DNA of 64,000 bases from Alphaproteobacteria bacterium (GTDB taxonomy: Bacteria > Pseudomonadota > Alphaproteobacteria > Micavibrionales > Micavibrionaceae), in NCBI GenBank assembly GCA_023384135.1, contig JAHDXS010000001.1, forward strand, positions 682,001-746,000, given 5' to 3'. Position numbers and translations under genes: made by a program. Positions 34,070-42,948 of the stretch are shown here, one piece after another. Position 1 is the stretch's first letter. The number at the start of each line of letters is the position of its first letter. Under the pieces are notes generated by a model that saw only the letters and a program-made list of their open reading frames with translations, did not search any database and was not told where the DNA came from.

Positions 34070-34891
34070 CTATCCGGCAAGCTCCTTAAGCGCCTCATGC
34101 GACGGCATCCCGACCGCGTTGAATCCGCAATCCACAAAATGCACCTCGCCCGTCACGGCGCTCGACATATCCGAGAGCAGATAAAGCGCGGTCCCGCCCA
34201 ACTCCTCCAACTCCACGGATTTGCGCAGAGGCGACGTCACAACATTGTATTTGAACGTCTTGCGCGCCGATCCGATCACGGCCCCGGCCAGCGTGCGCAT
34301 CGGCCCGGCGGAAATCGCATTCACGCGGATGCTCGCATGATCCTCCGTCGGCGGGCCGAGATCGGCCGCAAGATACCGCACGGAGGCTTCCAGCGCCGCC
34401 TTCGCCACGCCCATGACGTTGTAGTTCGGCATGACCTTCTCCGCCCCGTAATAGCTGAGCGTGATGGCCGCCCCGCCGTCCTTCATAAGCCCCTTCGCGC
34501 GGCGCATGATAGAGGTAAAGGAGTAACAGGAGATATGCATGGTCTGCAGGAAGTTATTCAGACTCGTATCGACGTAATGCCCCTGCAACTCGTCCTTGTT
34601 GGAATACGCGATAGCGTGGACGATGAAATCCAGCTTCCCCCATTCCTTGCCCAGCGTCTCGAACACCCGGTCAAGGTCCTCTTCCTTCTGCACGTCGCAG
34701 TCGATCAGGATATTCGCGCCGATACTCTCGGCCAGCGGCTTAACGCGCTTGCCGAACGCCTCCCCCTGATAGGTGAAGGCCATCTCCGCCCCCGCCTTGT
34801 GCAGCGCCTCGGCGATGCCCCACGCGATGGAATGGTCGTTCGCGACCCCCATCACAAGGCCCTTCTTGCCCTTCATTAAATCCTTGACCAT
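34070..34891 (-). CDS. fabI: Enoyl-[acyl-carrier-protein] reductase (NADH) FabI
   Basis: 273-residue short-chain dehydrogenase reducing the trans-2-enoyl-ACP bond at the end of each fatty-acid cycle. The nucleotide site is GVANDHSIAWGIAEAL (near residue 15), and the Y-x6-K catalytic pair is in SYYGAEKVMPNYNVMGVAKAAL. SAGPMRTLAG is also typical. ATG 34891 fits the family start; a longer frame to 35071 would overlap fabB and has no FabI-like sequence. 10 nt after fabB; fabA-fabB-fabI form one leftward operon. Confidence 0.94.
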   Translation of the reverse strand: MVKDLMKGKKGLVMGVANDHSIAWGIAEALHKAGAEMAFTYQGEAFGKRVKPLAESIGANILIDCDVQKEEDLDRVFETLGKEWGKLDFIVHAIAYSNKDELQGHYVDTSLNNFLQTMHISCYSFTSIMRRAKGLMKDGGAAITLSYYGAEKVMPNYNVMGVAKAALEASVRYLAADLGPPTEDHASIRVNAISAGPMRTLAGAVIGSARKTFKYNVVTSPLRKSVELEELGGTALYLLSDMSSAVTGEVHFVDCGFNAVGMPSHEALKELAG

Positions 34892-34901
34892 ATCCGTTCC
34901 T

Positions 34902-36140
34902 CTAACCCTCAAAGCGGCTGAACGCCAGCGTGCAGTTCGTGCCGCCGAACCCGAAACTGTTTGAAATCGCGGTCTGGTGAACCACATTGTCCACACGCGC
35001 CCGCGCGATGGGCAGCCCCGCCGCGCCTTCGTCCAGCGTTTCGATGTTGATGCTCGGAGCGACAAAACCATGCTTCATCATCAAAAGACAATAAATCGCC
35101 TCCTGCACCCCGGTCGCCCCCAGCGAATGCCCGGTCATCGACTTCGTGGCGCTGATATGCGGCATCGCGTGATCGCGCTTGCCAAACACTTCGCGGATCG
35201 CGTCCAGCTCCGTAATGTCGCCCACAGGCGTCGACGTACCGTGCGTGTTGATATAGGTCACCGGGGTTTTGACCGTGGCCAGCGCCTGCTCCATGCAGCG
35301 CAAAGCACCCTCGCCGCTCGGCGCGACCATGTCGTGCCCGTCCGACGTCGCGCCGTATCCGGTCAGCTCTGCATAAATCTTCGCGCCCCGCGCCTTGGCG
35401 TGAGAGAGTTCTTCAAGAACGATCACGCCGCCCCCGCCCGCGATCACGAACCCGTCCCGGTTCGCGTCATAAGCGCGCGAGGCTTTCGCGGGAGTCTCAT
35501 TGTATTTGGACGACATCGCGCCCATCGCATCGAACAAAACCGAAAGCGTCCAGTCCAGCTCCTCACCCCCGCCTGCGAACATCACGTCCTGCTTGCCGAG
35601 AATGATCTGCTCCGCCGCATTGCCGATGCAATGCGCGGAGGTCGAACAGGCTGAGGAAATCGAATAATTCACGCCCTTGATCTTGAAATTCGTGGCGATG
35701 GTGGCGGAATTCGTGGAACTCATGCACTTGGGCACGGCAAAAGGCCCCACGCGCTTGGGTCCCTTTTCGCGCGCGATATCCGCCGCCGCGACCTGCGACT
35801 TGGTGGACGGCCCGCCCGACCCCATCACAATGCCAGTGCGCGGGTTGCTCACATCCCCCGGCTCTAGCCCGGAATCCGCGACCGCCTGCTCCATGGCCAG
35901 ATGGTTATAAGCCGCCCCGTCTCCCATGAAACGAAACACGCGCTTGTCGATTTTTTCTTCCAGATTGATCTGCGGCTTGCCGTGCACCTGACTGCGGAAG
36001 CCCATCGCGGCATAATCCGGCGCGGTCACGATCCCCGATTTTCCGGCTTTAAGAGACTCCAAAACCTCATCGACGCTATTCCCGATACACGAGATGATGC
36101 CCATGCCCGTGACGACTACGCGGCGGCCCGTACCTGTCAT
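34902..36140 (-). CDS. fabB: Beta-ketoacyl-ACP synthase I
   Basis: 412-residue condensing enzyme. The Cys-His-His triad is seen in [25 protein letters not shown] and [20 protein letters not shown] ends the protein. With FabA next to it, the pair introduces cis double bonds in type II fatty-acid synthesis, so FabB rather than FabF is the likely identity. I start at ATG 36140 ([12 protein letters not shown]) with AAGGGG upstream; a further start at 36209 is possible but outside the family pattern. Between fabA (46 nt) and fabI (10 nt). Confidence 0.93.
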   Translation of the reverse strand: MTGTGRRVVVTGMGIISCIGNSVDEVLESLKAGKSGIVTAPDYAAMGFRSQVHGKPQINLEEKIDKRVFRFMGDGAAYNHLAMEQAVADSGLEPGDVSNPRTGIVMGSGGPSTKSQVAAADIAREKGPKRVGPFAVPKCMSSTNSATIATNFKIKGVNYSISSACSTSAHCIGNAAEQIILGKQDVMFAGGGEELDWTLSVLFDAMGAMSSKYNETPAKASRAYDANRDGFVIAGGGGVIVLEELSHAKARGAKIYAELTGYGATSDGHDMVAPSGEGALRCMEQALATVKTPVTYINTHGTSTPVGDITELDAIREVFGKRDHAMPHISATKSMTGHSLGATGVQEAIYCLLMMKHGFVAPSINIETLDEGAAGLPIARARVDNVVHQTAISNSFGFGGTNCTLAFSRFEG

Positions 36141-36186
36141 ATCCGTAAACCCCTTGCCTGTCTGTGTTTTGCGTTCTTCTGGAATA

Positions 36187-36708
36187 TCAGATCGCGCGCG
36201 GATTTTCAAACAACCCGACCTTCAGGTCCTTGGCCTCATAGATGGCCTTGCCATCGCCGTACATGGTGCCGTCGCCGATGCCCAGCACCAGCCGCCCCTT
36301 CATCAAACGCTTGATATTGACGGTATATTTCACGATCTTGGTTTCGGGCAGAACCTGCCCGGTCAGCTTAAGTTCGCCCAAGCCCAAAGCGCGGCCCGAT
36401 CCCGGCGATCCCGTCCAGCCCAGATAAAACCCCAGCATCTGCCACAACGCGTCAAGACCAAGACACCCGGGCATGACCGGGTCGCTCTCGAAATGACACG
36501 CGAAAAACCAAAGGTCCGGCTTAACGTCCAGTTCGGCCTCGATGAAGCCCTTGCCGTACGTCCCGCCCTCGGTTGAAACCTGTGTGATCCGGTCGAACAT
36601 CAGCATGGGCGGAAGCGGCAGCCGCGCGTTGCCGGGGCCGAAAAGGCGCCCGTGCCCGCATTCGAGAATCTCCTCGTAGGAATAGCTGCCCTTGGGAACG
36701 AAGCTCAT
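36187..36708 (-). CDS. fabA: 3-hydroxydecanoyl-ACP dehydratase/isomerase FabA
   Basis: 173-residue hot-dog fold enzyme that dehydrates hydroxydecanoyl-ACP and isomerises trans-2 to cis-3-decenoyl-ACP, the branch to unsaturated fatty acids. The catalytic His is in [20 protein letters not shown] near residue 70, with the Asp of the same block. Length matches FabA (about 170) rather than FabZ. First gene of fabA-fabB-fabI with a strong predicted promoter directly upstream. Confidence 0.95.
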   Translation of the reverse strand: MSFVPKGSYSYEEILECGHGRLFGPGNARLPLPPMLMFDRITQVSTEGGTYGKGFIEAELDVKPDLWFFACHFESDPVMPGCLGLDALWQMLGFYLGWTGSPGSGRALGLGELKLTGQVLPETKIVKYTVNIKRLMKGRLVLGIGDGTMYGDGKAIYEAKDLKVGLFENPRAI

Positions 36709-36737
36709 GATACCCTGCCGCTTGACTTACCAAGTGC

Positions 36738-36766
36738 TTTATACGAAGGAATGCCTCATGCGGCAA
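36738..36766 (-). promoter_or_regulatory. Predicted fabA operon promoter
   Basis: Minus-strand TTGCCG, 17-nt spacer, TATAAA, ending about 30 nt before the fabA ATG. One of the best sigma-70 matches in the window. The 190 nt beyond it (36767-36955) hold no gene that I can support. Confidence 0.6.
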
Positions 36767-36955
36767 GCCCCGATCTTAGATTTTCCGGGCAAGAAAATCG
36801 CCACTCTTTGTTCAAAATTCTCAAAAGACCAGTCATTTAAAAGATTTTGCGCCGAAAACGGCAGCGTTCGAGAACCGCATCGCAGAATACTGAGGCGTAT
36901 TTGAGAAGCGGAAGCGAAGAACGATGCCGTTTACAGGCCAAAATATGAGAAATGA

Positions 36956-37930
36956 CTAGTAAGAGACCATGTCGAAATCGAGACAAACATGCTTGTAAGT
37001 CTCGGTCATCGCGCTCATGGCCAGAGGCTTGGCAATCGCCGGCTCGATATCGGGCAACTCGCCGCCGGAGGCCACCGCGATCATTCGCCCCGCCGCCTTG
37101 GCGCAGCTGACGGCCTGATCGAACGGATGGGTCACCTGAATCGCCCGGAAAAACCGCAGACAACGAGGCTCCATCTCACGAATGAGAGAAACCGGCGCAT
37201 TCACAGGCATATCGTTGGCGGGCAGGCCGAAACGCCAGTTGGTCCCCGCCGCAATCCCATGCCGCACGGCTTCCTGCGTCATAACATGCGCGATCTGCTC
37301 AAGACTCTCGGGCAGATCAGGCCCGCGAAAATACGTAAAATCATGGCCGTTGACGGAAATCGCCAGACGGCGCCCCGCCACACCACTCAGCGCGGAAATA
37401 CAATCGCCCAGCGTCCAGCCTTGTTGCTGAACCAGCCGCTCCAGAACCACATCGCACAATTCCTGCGCCGAAATCTCGAACGCCATGGCCTTTTTTGTGC
37501 ATTCGACCAGCAAACGGAAAGACTCCTCCCGGGAAAGCCCCATATCTTCCCACCCGATCAAAATCTGATGGTAAAGCATATGCAGTAGGTCGTTGAACTC
37601 GTGATGGCAGTCCATCCAGTCCTCAAAGAACAGCCGCGCCGCCATCCGGCCGCGCTCCGTCTCATGATCGAGGATATGCGCAGGCGGCAGCGCGAACGGC
37701 GCCATCGGCCCGGAAGCCGGATCGCAATTCAAAAGATCGGCCAGTTTCATAAAACTGGCCTGCATCGCCTTATCGGCCTCATCGAAAATAAAGTAATTTT
37801 CTACCAGAACCCCGGCCATCAGCTGGATGACCTTCATGGCATCAACGCCCCGCTCATGGTCGGACGCAAGCTGAATCAAAGCCGAATAGAATCGAGCACC
37901 CATATCGGGCTTGTTTGTGAGGGCAAACAT
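36956..37930 (-). CDS. Helical protein of unknown function
   Basis: 324-residue soluble protein, strongly helical, with no signal peptide, membrane segment or motif I recognise. The N-terminal region (ALTNKPDMGARFYSALIQLA) and a centre rich in His, Trp and acidic residues (LFFEDWMDCHHEFNDLLHML) suggest an all-alpha bundle. ATG 37930 is the best start seen, although its ribosome site is weak; an in-frame GTG at 37999 would add 23 residues. It follows the SH3-domain gene by 87 nt on the same strand. I cannot propose a function. Confidence 0.6.
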   Translation of the reverse strand: MFALTNKPDMGARFYSALIQLASDHERGVDAMKVIQLMAGVLVENYFIFDEADKAMQASFMKLADLLNCDPASGPMAPFALPPAHILDHETERGRMAARLFFEDWMDCHHEFNDLLHMLYHQILIGWEDMGLSREESFRLLVECTKKAMAFEISAQELCDVVLERLVQQQGWTLGDCISALSGVAGRRLAISVNGHDFTYFRGPDLPESLEQIAHVMTQEAVRHGIAAGTNWRFGLPANDMPVNAPVSLIREMEPRCLRFFRAIQVTHPFDQAVSCAKAAGRMIAVASGGELPDIEPAIAKPLAMSAMTETYKHVCLDFDMVSY

Positions 37931-38017
37931 ATTTCCGACAATACCTTGAAGCGAAGTTGATGTAAGTGTTTGAAAATAAAGAAAGGAAGGGCGTAGCACT
38001 GAACTACGGCCTTGATT

Positions 38018-38584
38018 CTAATCAAATAATTCGCCCTCGTAAATACCCCAGAGTACTTTTCTCTCAATCCATCCATGATATCCAGAGGTTTCGATCTTGC
38101 ACCATTGCGGCTTGCATTCTTCAAGATTGACTGAAACAAAAGGCTCTAACTTTATGTTTACATTTGATTTTTTAGATTCATCGTAAAAGGGCCTCTCATA
38201 GACCGGAACCTCGCCCTCGCCCTCAATAATCGCCGTGCGCCGCCCGATCAAAAGAGTGTGAAAAACCCAGCCCTCCTGCCCGTCATGGTCGCGGATCTTG
38301 CGCCAGTTCTCAAATTCGAGGATGATCTCGACCGGCAGCCCCGCCCGTGAAAACGTCCATTTTATGGGGTATTTCTGCCCCGGCCCGGCCCGGACATGCA
38401 CCTCGTCCGACCCCAGCGAGACGAAACGCGGCAGCGGGAGATCGGTCGAACGATAGGGATTCTGCGCTTTTGCGGGCGATGCGGCATCCGCTTGGGCATG
38501 AACGCCGGGCGCGGCAAGGCTCACCAGCGCGAGCGCGACGGCAACAAGGAAAAAAATCCGGGATAACCGATTTTTAGACGCCAT
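38018..38584 (-). CDS. Exported SH3-domain protein
   Basis: 188-residue protein with an N-terminal signal peptide (hydrophobic about 12-28, likely cut after VHA) followed by two bacterial SH3-like units: DEVHVRAGPGQKYPIKW with WRKIRDHDGQEGWVFHTLL (about 60-125) and a second one ending YHGWIERKVLWGIY. Such domains often bind cell-wall peptides. ATG 38584 fits the signal peptide; a longer frame to 38674 would overlap the divergent dusA promoter and adds an unlikely Arg/Trp-rich leader. Divergent from dusA with 29 nt between. Confidence 0.78.
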   Translation of the reverse strand: MASKNRLSRIFFLVAVALALVSLAAPGVHAQADAASPAKAQNPYRSTDLPLPRFVSLGSDEVHVRAGPGQKYPIKWTFSRAGLPVEIILEFENWRKIRDHDGQEGWVFHTLLIGRRTAIIEGEGEVPVYERPFYDESKKSNVNIKLEPFVSVNLEECKPQWCKIETSGYHGWIERKVLWGIYEGELFD

Positions 38585-38613
38585 GGGAAACGAAATATGG
38601 TAAAGAAACCGCG

Positions 38614-39633
38614 ATGAACACCGCCAATGTAACAGAAACCGCGCAAAAAGCCAAAACCGTATCCATCGCCCCAATGATGGATTGGACGGACCGCCATTTC
38701 CGCTATTTCGCGCGCCTGATCTCGCCCAACGTCCGGCTCTACACCGAAATGGTGACCGTGGGCGCGATCCTGCACGGCGACCGCGATCGTTTCCTGCGGT
38801 TTGATAAGGCCGAACACCCCATCGCCCTGCAACTGGGCGGCTCCGACCCAGCCAACCTCGCCGCCTGCGCCAAAATCGGCGAAGATTACGGCTACGACGA
38901 AATCAACCTGAATTGCGGCTGCCCCTCCGACCGCGTCCAGCGCGGCATGATCGGCGCCTGCCTGATGGGCGAACCCGCTCTGGTTGCCGAAGGCGTCGCC
39001 GCCATGAAAAACGCGGTGAAAACCCCCGTCACCGTCAAATGCCGCATCGGCATCGACGAACAGGACAGCGAGGAATTTCTAAACACCTTTATAGAGAGCG
39101 TAAAACGCGCGGGCTGCGAAACAATCATCATCCACGCCCGCAAGGCATGGCTGCAAGGCCTCTCGCCCAAGGAAAACCGCACCAAGCCGCCCATCAACTA
39201 CGCCCGTGCCGGAAAGATGAAGGCCGCGCACCCGGAGCTAAACATCATCATCAACGGCGATATCAAAACCGCGCAGGAAACCGCAAGCCACCTCGAAATC
39301 TTCGATGGCGTCATGATCGGGCGCGAAGCCTACCAAAACCCCTTCGATCTCCTGACCGAAATCGAGCGCGTTATTTTTCGAAACGAAGTGGAAATGCCCC
39401 GCGAAGAGATCGCCCGCGCCATGATCCCCTATATAAAGGAACAGGCGGAAAAATACGGCACGCCCGCAAAATCAATCACGCGCCATATTATCAATCTGTA
39501 TCAGAGCGTCCCCGGCGCAAGATTGTGGCGGCAGGCGCTGAGCACCCTCCCCCACAAACCCGGCGCCGACGAAACCGTGATCGAAGCGGCGCTCGAAGCC
39601 TACGAATCCGCGCGCCGCAAATCCGCCGCATAG
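38614..39633 (+). CDS. dusA: tRNA-dihydrouridine synthase DusA
   Basis: 339-residue flavin enzyme reducing uridines in the tRNA D-loop. VSIAPMMDWTDRHFRYFARL starts the TIM barrel; NLNCGCPSDRVQRGMIGACLM holds the catalytic cysteine near residue 110; VKCRIGIDE, IIHARKAWLQGLSPKENR and IINGDIK are DusA marks. The full length of about 330-340 and the LSPKENR block support DusA over DusB or DusC. Convergent with sufA, only 4 nt apart. Confidence 0.93.
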   Translation: MNTANVTETAQKAKTVSIAPMMDWTDRHFRYFARLISPNVRLYTEMVTVGAILHGDRDRFLRFDKAEHPIALQLGGSDPANLAACAKIGEDYGYDEINLNCGCPSDRVQRGMIGACLMGEPALVAEGVAAMKNAVKTPVTVKCRIGIDEQDSEEFLNTFIESVKRAGCETIIIHARKAWLQGLSPKENRTKPPINYARAGKMKAAHPELNIIINGDIKTAQETASHLEIFDGVMIGREAYQNPFDLLTEIERVIFRNEVEMPREEIARAMIPYIKEQAEKYGTPAKSITRHIINLYQSVPGARLWRQALSTLPHKPGADETVIEAALEAYESARRKSAA

Positions 39634-39637
39634 AGGA

Positions 39638-39997
39638 TTAAGTGGAAACCTTCTCCCGCGAGACCTGAAAACTCTCGCCGCAGCCGCAGCGCCCCGTCTC
39701 GTTGGGGTTCACGAAATCGAACTTGGAATTGCCCAGCTCATCCGTGACGTAATCCACCGTCATGCCGAACAGCATCCACGAATGCATGCGAGGCACGTAA
39801 ATTTTCGCGCCGCCCTGCTCGAAACAATCGTCGCCCGAAACATCGGCGCCCGGCTTGATGTAATCCATATGATAGCTGTGCCCCGAGCATCCCGTGCTCT
39901 TGATGCTGAGCCGCACCCCCGGCGACCCCGCCGGAGCGCTCTTGACCAGCGCCTCGATCTGCGCCGCCGCCCTCTCCGTAATCTGTATCGGTTGCAT
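39638..39997 (-). CDS. sufA: A-type iron-sulfur carrier SufA
   Basis: 119-residue HesB/IscA-family protein that carries [2Fe-2S] or [4Fe-4S] clusters from the SufBCD scaffold to targets. The three cluster cysteines are present: one in SIKSTGCSGHSY near residue 36 and two in GRCGCGESF near 105. Last gene of the leftward suf operon, 9 nt after sufT. SufA naming follows operon context; ErpA is the other possible family name. Confidence 0.88.
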   Translation of the reverse strand: MQPIQITERAAAQIEALVKSAPAGSPGVRLSIKSTGCSGHSYHMDYIKPGADVSGDDCFEQGGAKIYVPRMHSWMLFGMTVDYVTDELGNSKFDFVNPNETGRCGCGESFQVSREKVST

Positions 39998-40006
39998 CGT
40001 TTTGAC

Positions 40007-40408
40007 TCACATAAACATGTTTAATTGCATCTTCGCCGTTTCGGCCATTTTCGAAGGGTCCCACGGCGGGTCCCAAACCATCTCGACCGTCACCCCGCCG
40101 ACACCCTCTATGGGCATTATAGCAGATTGCACCCACCCCGGCATTTCCTGCGCCACCGGACAGCCCGGCGAGGTCAGCGTCATCTGTACCTTAACATCGC
40201 TAACCCCTTGCGATTCCTCGGCGATCTCGACGGTATAAATCAACCCCAACTCATAGATATTGACCGGAATCTCCGGGTCGTAAATCTCCCGCAACGCCGC
40301 CTTGATCTTCGGCCACAGCACATGCCCGTCCGGCACATCCACATGCGCCGGCTCGCACAAATCCTCGAACGGGTCCGCCGACACGGCGGCAGGTGCTGCT
40401 TCGCTCAT
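40007..40408 (-). CDS. sufT: SUF system protein SufT (DUF59/MIP18 family)
   Basis: 133-residue protein of the MIP18 family involved in iron-sulfur maturation. The core REIYDPEIPVNIYELGLIY and MTLTSPGCPVAQEMP with the conserved Cys are clear; the C-terminal VTVEMVWDPPWDPSKM is typical. I chose ATG 40408 because GGAGAGG precedes it at a good distance; a TTG start at 40462 would add 18 residues and lacks one. It lies between the Cys-rich gene and sufA, as SufT usually does near the operon end. Confidence 0.9.
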   Translation of the reverse strand: MSEAAPAAVSADPFEDLCEPAHVDVPDGHVLWPKIKAALREIYDPEIPVNIYELGLIYTVEIAEESQGVSDVKVQMTLTSPGCPVAQEMPGWVQSAIMPIEGVGGVTVEMVWDPPWDPSKMAETAKMQLNMFM

Positions 40409-40465
40409 CGCGTCCTCTCCGTCTAAATTCGCCTTTTCCAGTGGTTCCGTCACAATCCTCAACCC

Positions 40466-41056
40466 TTATTTTATACATTTCTTGAGAATATCCATCCCCG
40501 TATCCAGCTTCCGCTTTTCGCGCGCCTGATCGTTGATGTCCTTGCTCACTTTACCTTCCGTTCCGCCGATCCATTGCGTCACGTGCTCCTTGAGGGAATA
40601 GCCGTACATGCACGCACAATCGATATCGATCCCCGAAGTCGCCCGCGCCACGGCGCACGATTTGGCGATCACGGGTTTGAGATATTTCTCAAAACACGGC
40701 TTGCCTTTCTTGAGGTACTCCACGCGCTTTTCCTTCTCCCCTGTGACGGAGAAATCCAGCTTCATATGCGCGTCGGCGATGCACCCGCAAAACCCTTGAA
40801 TATCCATGCCCGATTTTTTAGCGTCCTCGTTCTTTCTGCCCTCATTGACGCAGGCCTCGGTGAAGGCCTCGCGCTGCGCCTTGACGAACTTGTCCTCCTG
40901 TATATCGTGTAAGGCCGTGTTCGTATCGCCCGACTTTTGCGCCTTGACCGGCGTATAGGGCCGTCCGCCCGTGGCGCTCGGGCTCCCGGTTGTAATCACA
41001 TAAGCCGCGCCGATACTCGCGCCAAGCAACATCAACAGCAAAAACAACCGCCCCAT
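40466..41056 (-). CDS. Membrane-anchored Cys-rich protein in the suf operon
   Basis: About 196-residue protein unknown to me. A hydrophobic N-terminal segment (about 3-22) anchors or exports it; the rest is polar and helical with eight cysteines, among them GFCGC and DCACMYG, spaced as in small disulfide-linked alpha-hairpin folds. The start at 41056 (MGRLFLLLMLLG) fits the anchor; the frame stays open upstream into sufS. Located between sufS (16 nt) and sufT. If exported, its Cys pairs would form disulfides rather than clusters; a metal-binding role is possible but unproved. Confidence 0.6.
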   Translation of the reverse strand: MGRLFLLLMLLGASIGAAYVITTGSPSATGGRPYTPVKAQKSGDTNTALHDIQEDKFVKAQREAFTEACVNEGRKNEDAKKSGMDIQGFCGCIADAHMKLDFSVTGEKEKRVEYLKKGKPCFEKYLKPVIAKSCAVARATSGIDIDCACMYGYSLKEHVTQWIGGTEGKVSKDINDQAREKRKLDTGMDILKKCIK

Positions 41057-41072
41057 GCCCCGTGCCTTTCTT

Positions 41073-42314
41073 CTATGTCCCCGACCCGAACAGCATACGC
41101 GCTTTCTCCAATCCGGCAATAAGCGCGTCGAGATCATCCCCGTTCGTATAAAGCCCGAACGACGCCCGCACGGTTGCCTCCACGCCCAGAACCTCCATCA
41201 ACGGCATACAGCAATGGTGCCCCGTCCGCACCGCCACCCCGCACTGGTCCAAAATCATGCCAAGATCGCTCGCATGCGCCCCCTCGACGGTAAAGCTCAA
41301 AATCCCCGCCTTCTTCGCCGTGTCCTCCGGCCCGTAAAGCCGCAACCCGTTGACCGACCGTAAAACGGGCGTGATATGCTCCAAAAGCGCCTTCTCATGC
41401 GCCGCGATAGCATCCATACCGATGGCGGAAACATAGTCGATCGCTGCGCCCAGCCCGATCACCTCCACGATGGCGGGCGTCCCGGCCTCGAAACGGAACG
41501 GCGGCTCCTTGTACGTCGTGCCGGAGAACCGCACCCGCTCGATCATGTCCCCGCCCCCCTGATAGGGCGGCATGGTTTCAAGAATCTCGTACTTCCCGTA
41601 AAGAACGCCGATCCCCGTTGGCCCGTAAAGCTTATGCCCCGTGAAGACGAAGAAATCCGCGTCCATCGCCCGCACGTTGATGCGCATATGCACCGCGCTC
41701 TGCGAGCCGTCCACCAGAATTTTGATCGCCGGATTATACGCCCGCGCGGTTTGTATGATTTTTTCGACCGGGTTATGCGTGCCCAGCGCGTTTGACACAT
41801 GCACCACGCCAATCAAGCGAGTCTTTTTGGAAAGCAACGCTTCAAACGCCGAAAGATCAAGCTGCCCGTCCGCCGTAATCGGCACGACCTTGATGACGCA
41901 CCCGATCTGATCGCACAGCAACTGCCACGGCACGATATTCGCGTGATGCTCCATGGCGGTGAGGATAATCTCGTCCCCGGCTTTAAGATGCGGCCGGCCC
42001 CAGCTCTTCGCAACAAGGTTGATCGCCTCCGTCGAATTGCGCGTAAAGATAATCTCTTTCTCGCTGCCCGCGCCGATAAACCGCGCGACTGTGCCGCGCA
42101 CCTCCTCGAACGAAGCCGTCAGGTTCTGCGAAAGCGCATAAAGCCCCCGGTGGATATTGGCGTATCCCGCCTCCATCACCCCGCCCATCGCCTCGATCAC
42201 CGCGCGCGGCTTCTGCGCGCTCGCCCCGCTATCCAGAAACGCCAAAGGCTTCCCGTGCATGGTCGTGCTCAAAATCGGAAAATCTTTCCGCCACGGCGAA
42301 ATAATTTTGCTCAT
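41073..42314 (-). CDS. sufS: Cysteine desulfurase SufS
   Basis: 413-residue PLP enzyme that takes sulfur from cysteine for cluster assembly. LDSGASAQKPRAVIEAM begins the fold; the PLP lysine is in FTGHKLYGPTGIGVLYG near residue 228; the persulfide-forming cysteine is in VRTGHHCCMP near residue 367. NTREIIF-like FTRNSTEAINLVA is also typical of the group II (SufS) enzymes. ATG 42314 overlaps the stop of the upstream YcxB-like gene by 4 nt and has AGGAGAAGG before it. Partner SufE or SufU is not seen in this window. Confidence 0.93.
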   Translation of the reverse strand: MSKIISPWRKDFPILSTTMHGKPLAFLDSGASAQKPRAVIEAMGGVMEAGYANIHRGLYALSQNLTASFEEVRGTVARFIGAGSEKEIIFTRNSTEAINLVAKSWGRPHLKAGDEIILTAMEHHANIVPWQLLCDQIGCVIKVVPITADGQLDLSAFEALLSKKTRLIGVVHVSNALGTHNPVEKIIQTARAYNPAIKILVDGSQSAVHMRINVRAMDADFFVFTGHKLYGPTGIGVLYGKYEILETMPPYQGGGDMIERVRFSGTTYKEPPFRFEAGTPAIVEVIGLGAAIDYVSAIGMDAIAAHEKALLEHITPVLRSVNGLRLYGPEDTAKKAGILSFTVEGAHASDLGMILDQCGVAVRTGHHCCMPLMEVLGVEATVRASFGLYTNGDDLDALIAGLEKARMLFGSGT

Positions 42315-42331
42315 GCCGCCTTCTCCTGCGC
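42309..42331. repeat. Junction repeat, copy 1
   Basis: A 23-nt sequence spanning the ribosome site, stop and start codons at the first YcxB-like gene/sufS junction; identical to the copy at 42926-42948. Confidence 0.85.
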
Positions 42332-42931
42332 AGATTTCCACCACTTCACGCACTGCTCGTAAACACGCTGCTTTTCCTCTTCGGATTTAAAAAAGCGGGC
42401 AGGCACAATTAAAGCACTAAGCGCTGAAAGGAATAAGTATAAATCACCATTCAGAATTTCTACTTTTTCGATACCACTCCAATAATATTCACATTTTAAA
42501 AATTCTGAAGAATGAATAATTTGACCTTTAGTAAACGCTAGCTTTGCAGGAGAAAGAATAGCTTTATTTTCACCTACATTAAGCATACGCCTGCATATTG
42601 CCTTAAATCTTGAATGAAGTGATTTCTTGCCGATATAACGAAGATACAATACAAAAAAAGTAATAATAAAAAATGGGGGTGCCGCTTTAACAAAAGACTC
42701 AAAGGCGTAGTGCCAAAAATCACTAATTTCTATTTCTGCTTTTGAAACTCTTATAAAAAAGCTCGAAAAAGTAATAACAAGAACAGCACAAATAAAGATT
42801 TTATAAATTCTAACAAGGCCAGCAGCACCAGCCCTTCTCTGCGCATCGGTCATACCGACATCAGCATTAAACTTCGCATAATCATCCACCGTCAGCTGAT
42901 ACTCGATCTCGATAACCTCTCCCCCGCTCAT
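42311..42931 (-). CDS. YcxB-like membrane protein, copy 3
   Basis: 206-residue protein with two membrane segments (about 40-60 and 78-100) and a C-terminal cytoplasmic domain (about 110-200) of the YcxB type: YYWSGIEKVEILNGDLYLFL and the ALIVPARFF ending strand. It begins MSGGEVIEIEYQLTVDD. Its end EKQRVYEQC is shared with copy 2. Visibly AT-rich compared with suf genes. Its stop overlaps the sufS start by 4 nt and its start overlaps copy 2 by 4 nt, so it is translated within the suf operon. YcxB has no proven function. Confidence 0.75.
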   Translation of the reverse strand: MSGGEVIEIEYQLTVDDYAKFNADVGMTDAQRRAGAAGLVRIYKIFICAVLVITFSSFFIRVSKAEIEISDFWHYAFESFVKAAPPFFIITFFVLYLRYIGKKSLHSRFKAICRRMLNVGENKAILSPAKLAFTKGQIIHSSEFLKCEYYWSGIEKVEILNGDLYLFLSALSALIVPARFFKSEEEKQRVYEQCVKWWKSAQEKAA

Positions 42932-42948
42932 GCCGCCTTCTCCTGCGC
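42926..42948. repeat. Junction repeat, copy 2
   Basis: Exact second copy of the 23-nt junction at 42309-42331, here between copies 2 and 3 of the YcxB-like genes. A shorter match of 12 nt is at 43552-43563. Confidence 0.85.

Noticed and set aside
34892-35071. N-terminal extension of fabI
   Set aside because: Arg/Trp-rich stretch inside fabB; FabI begins at 34891.
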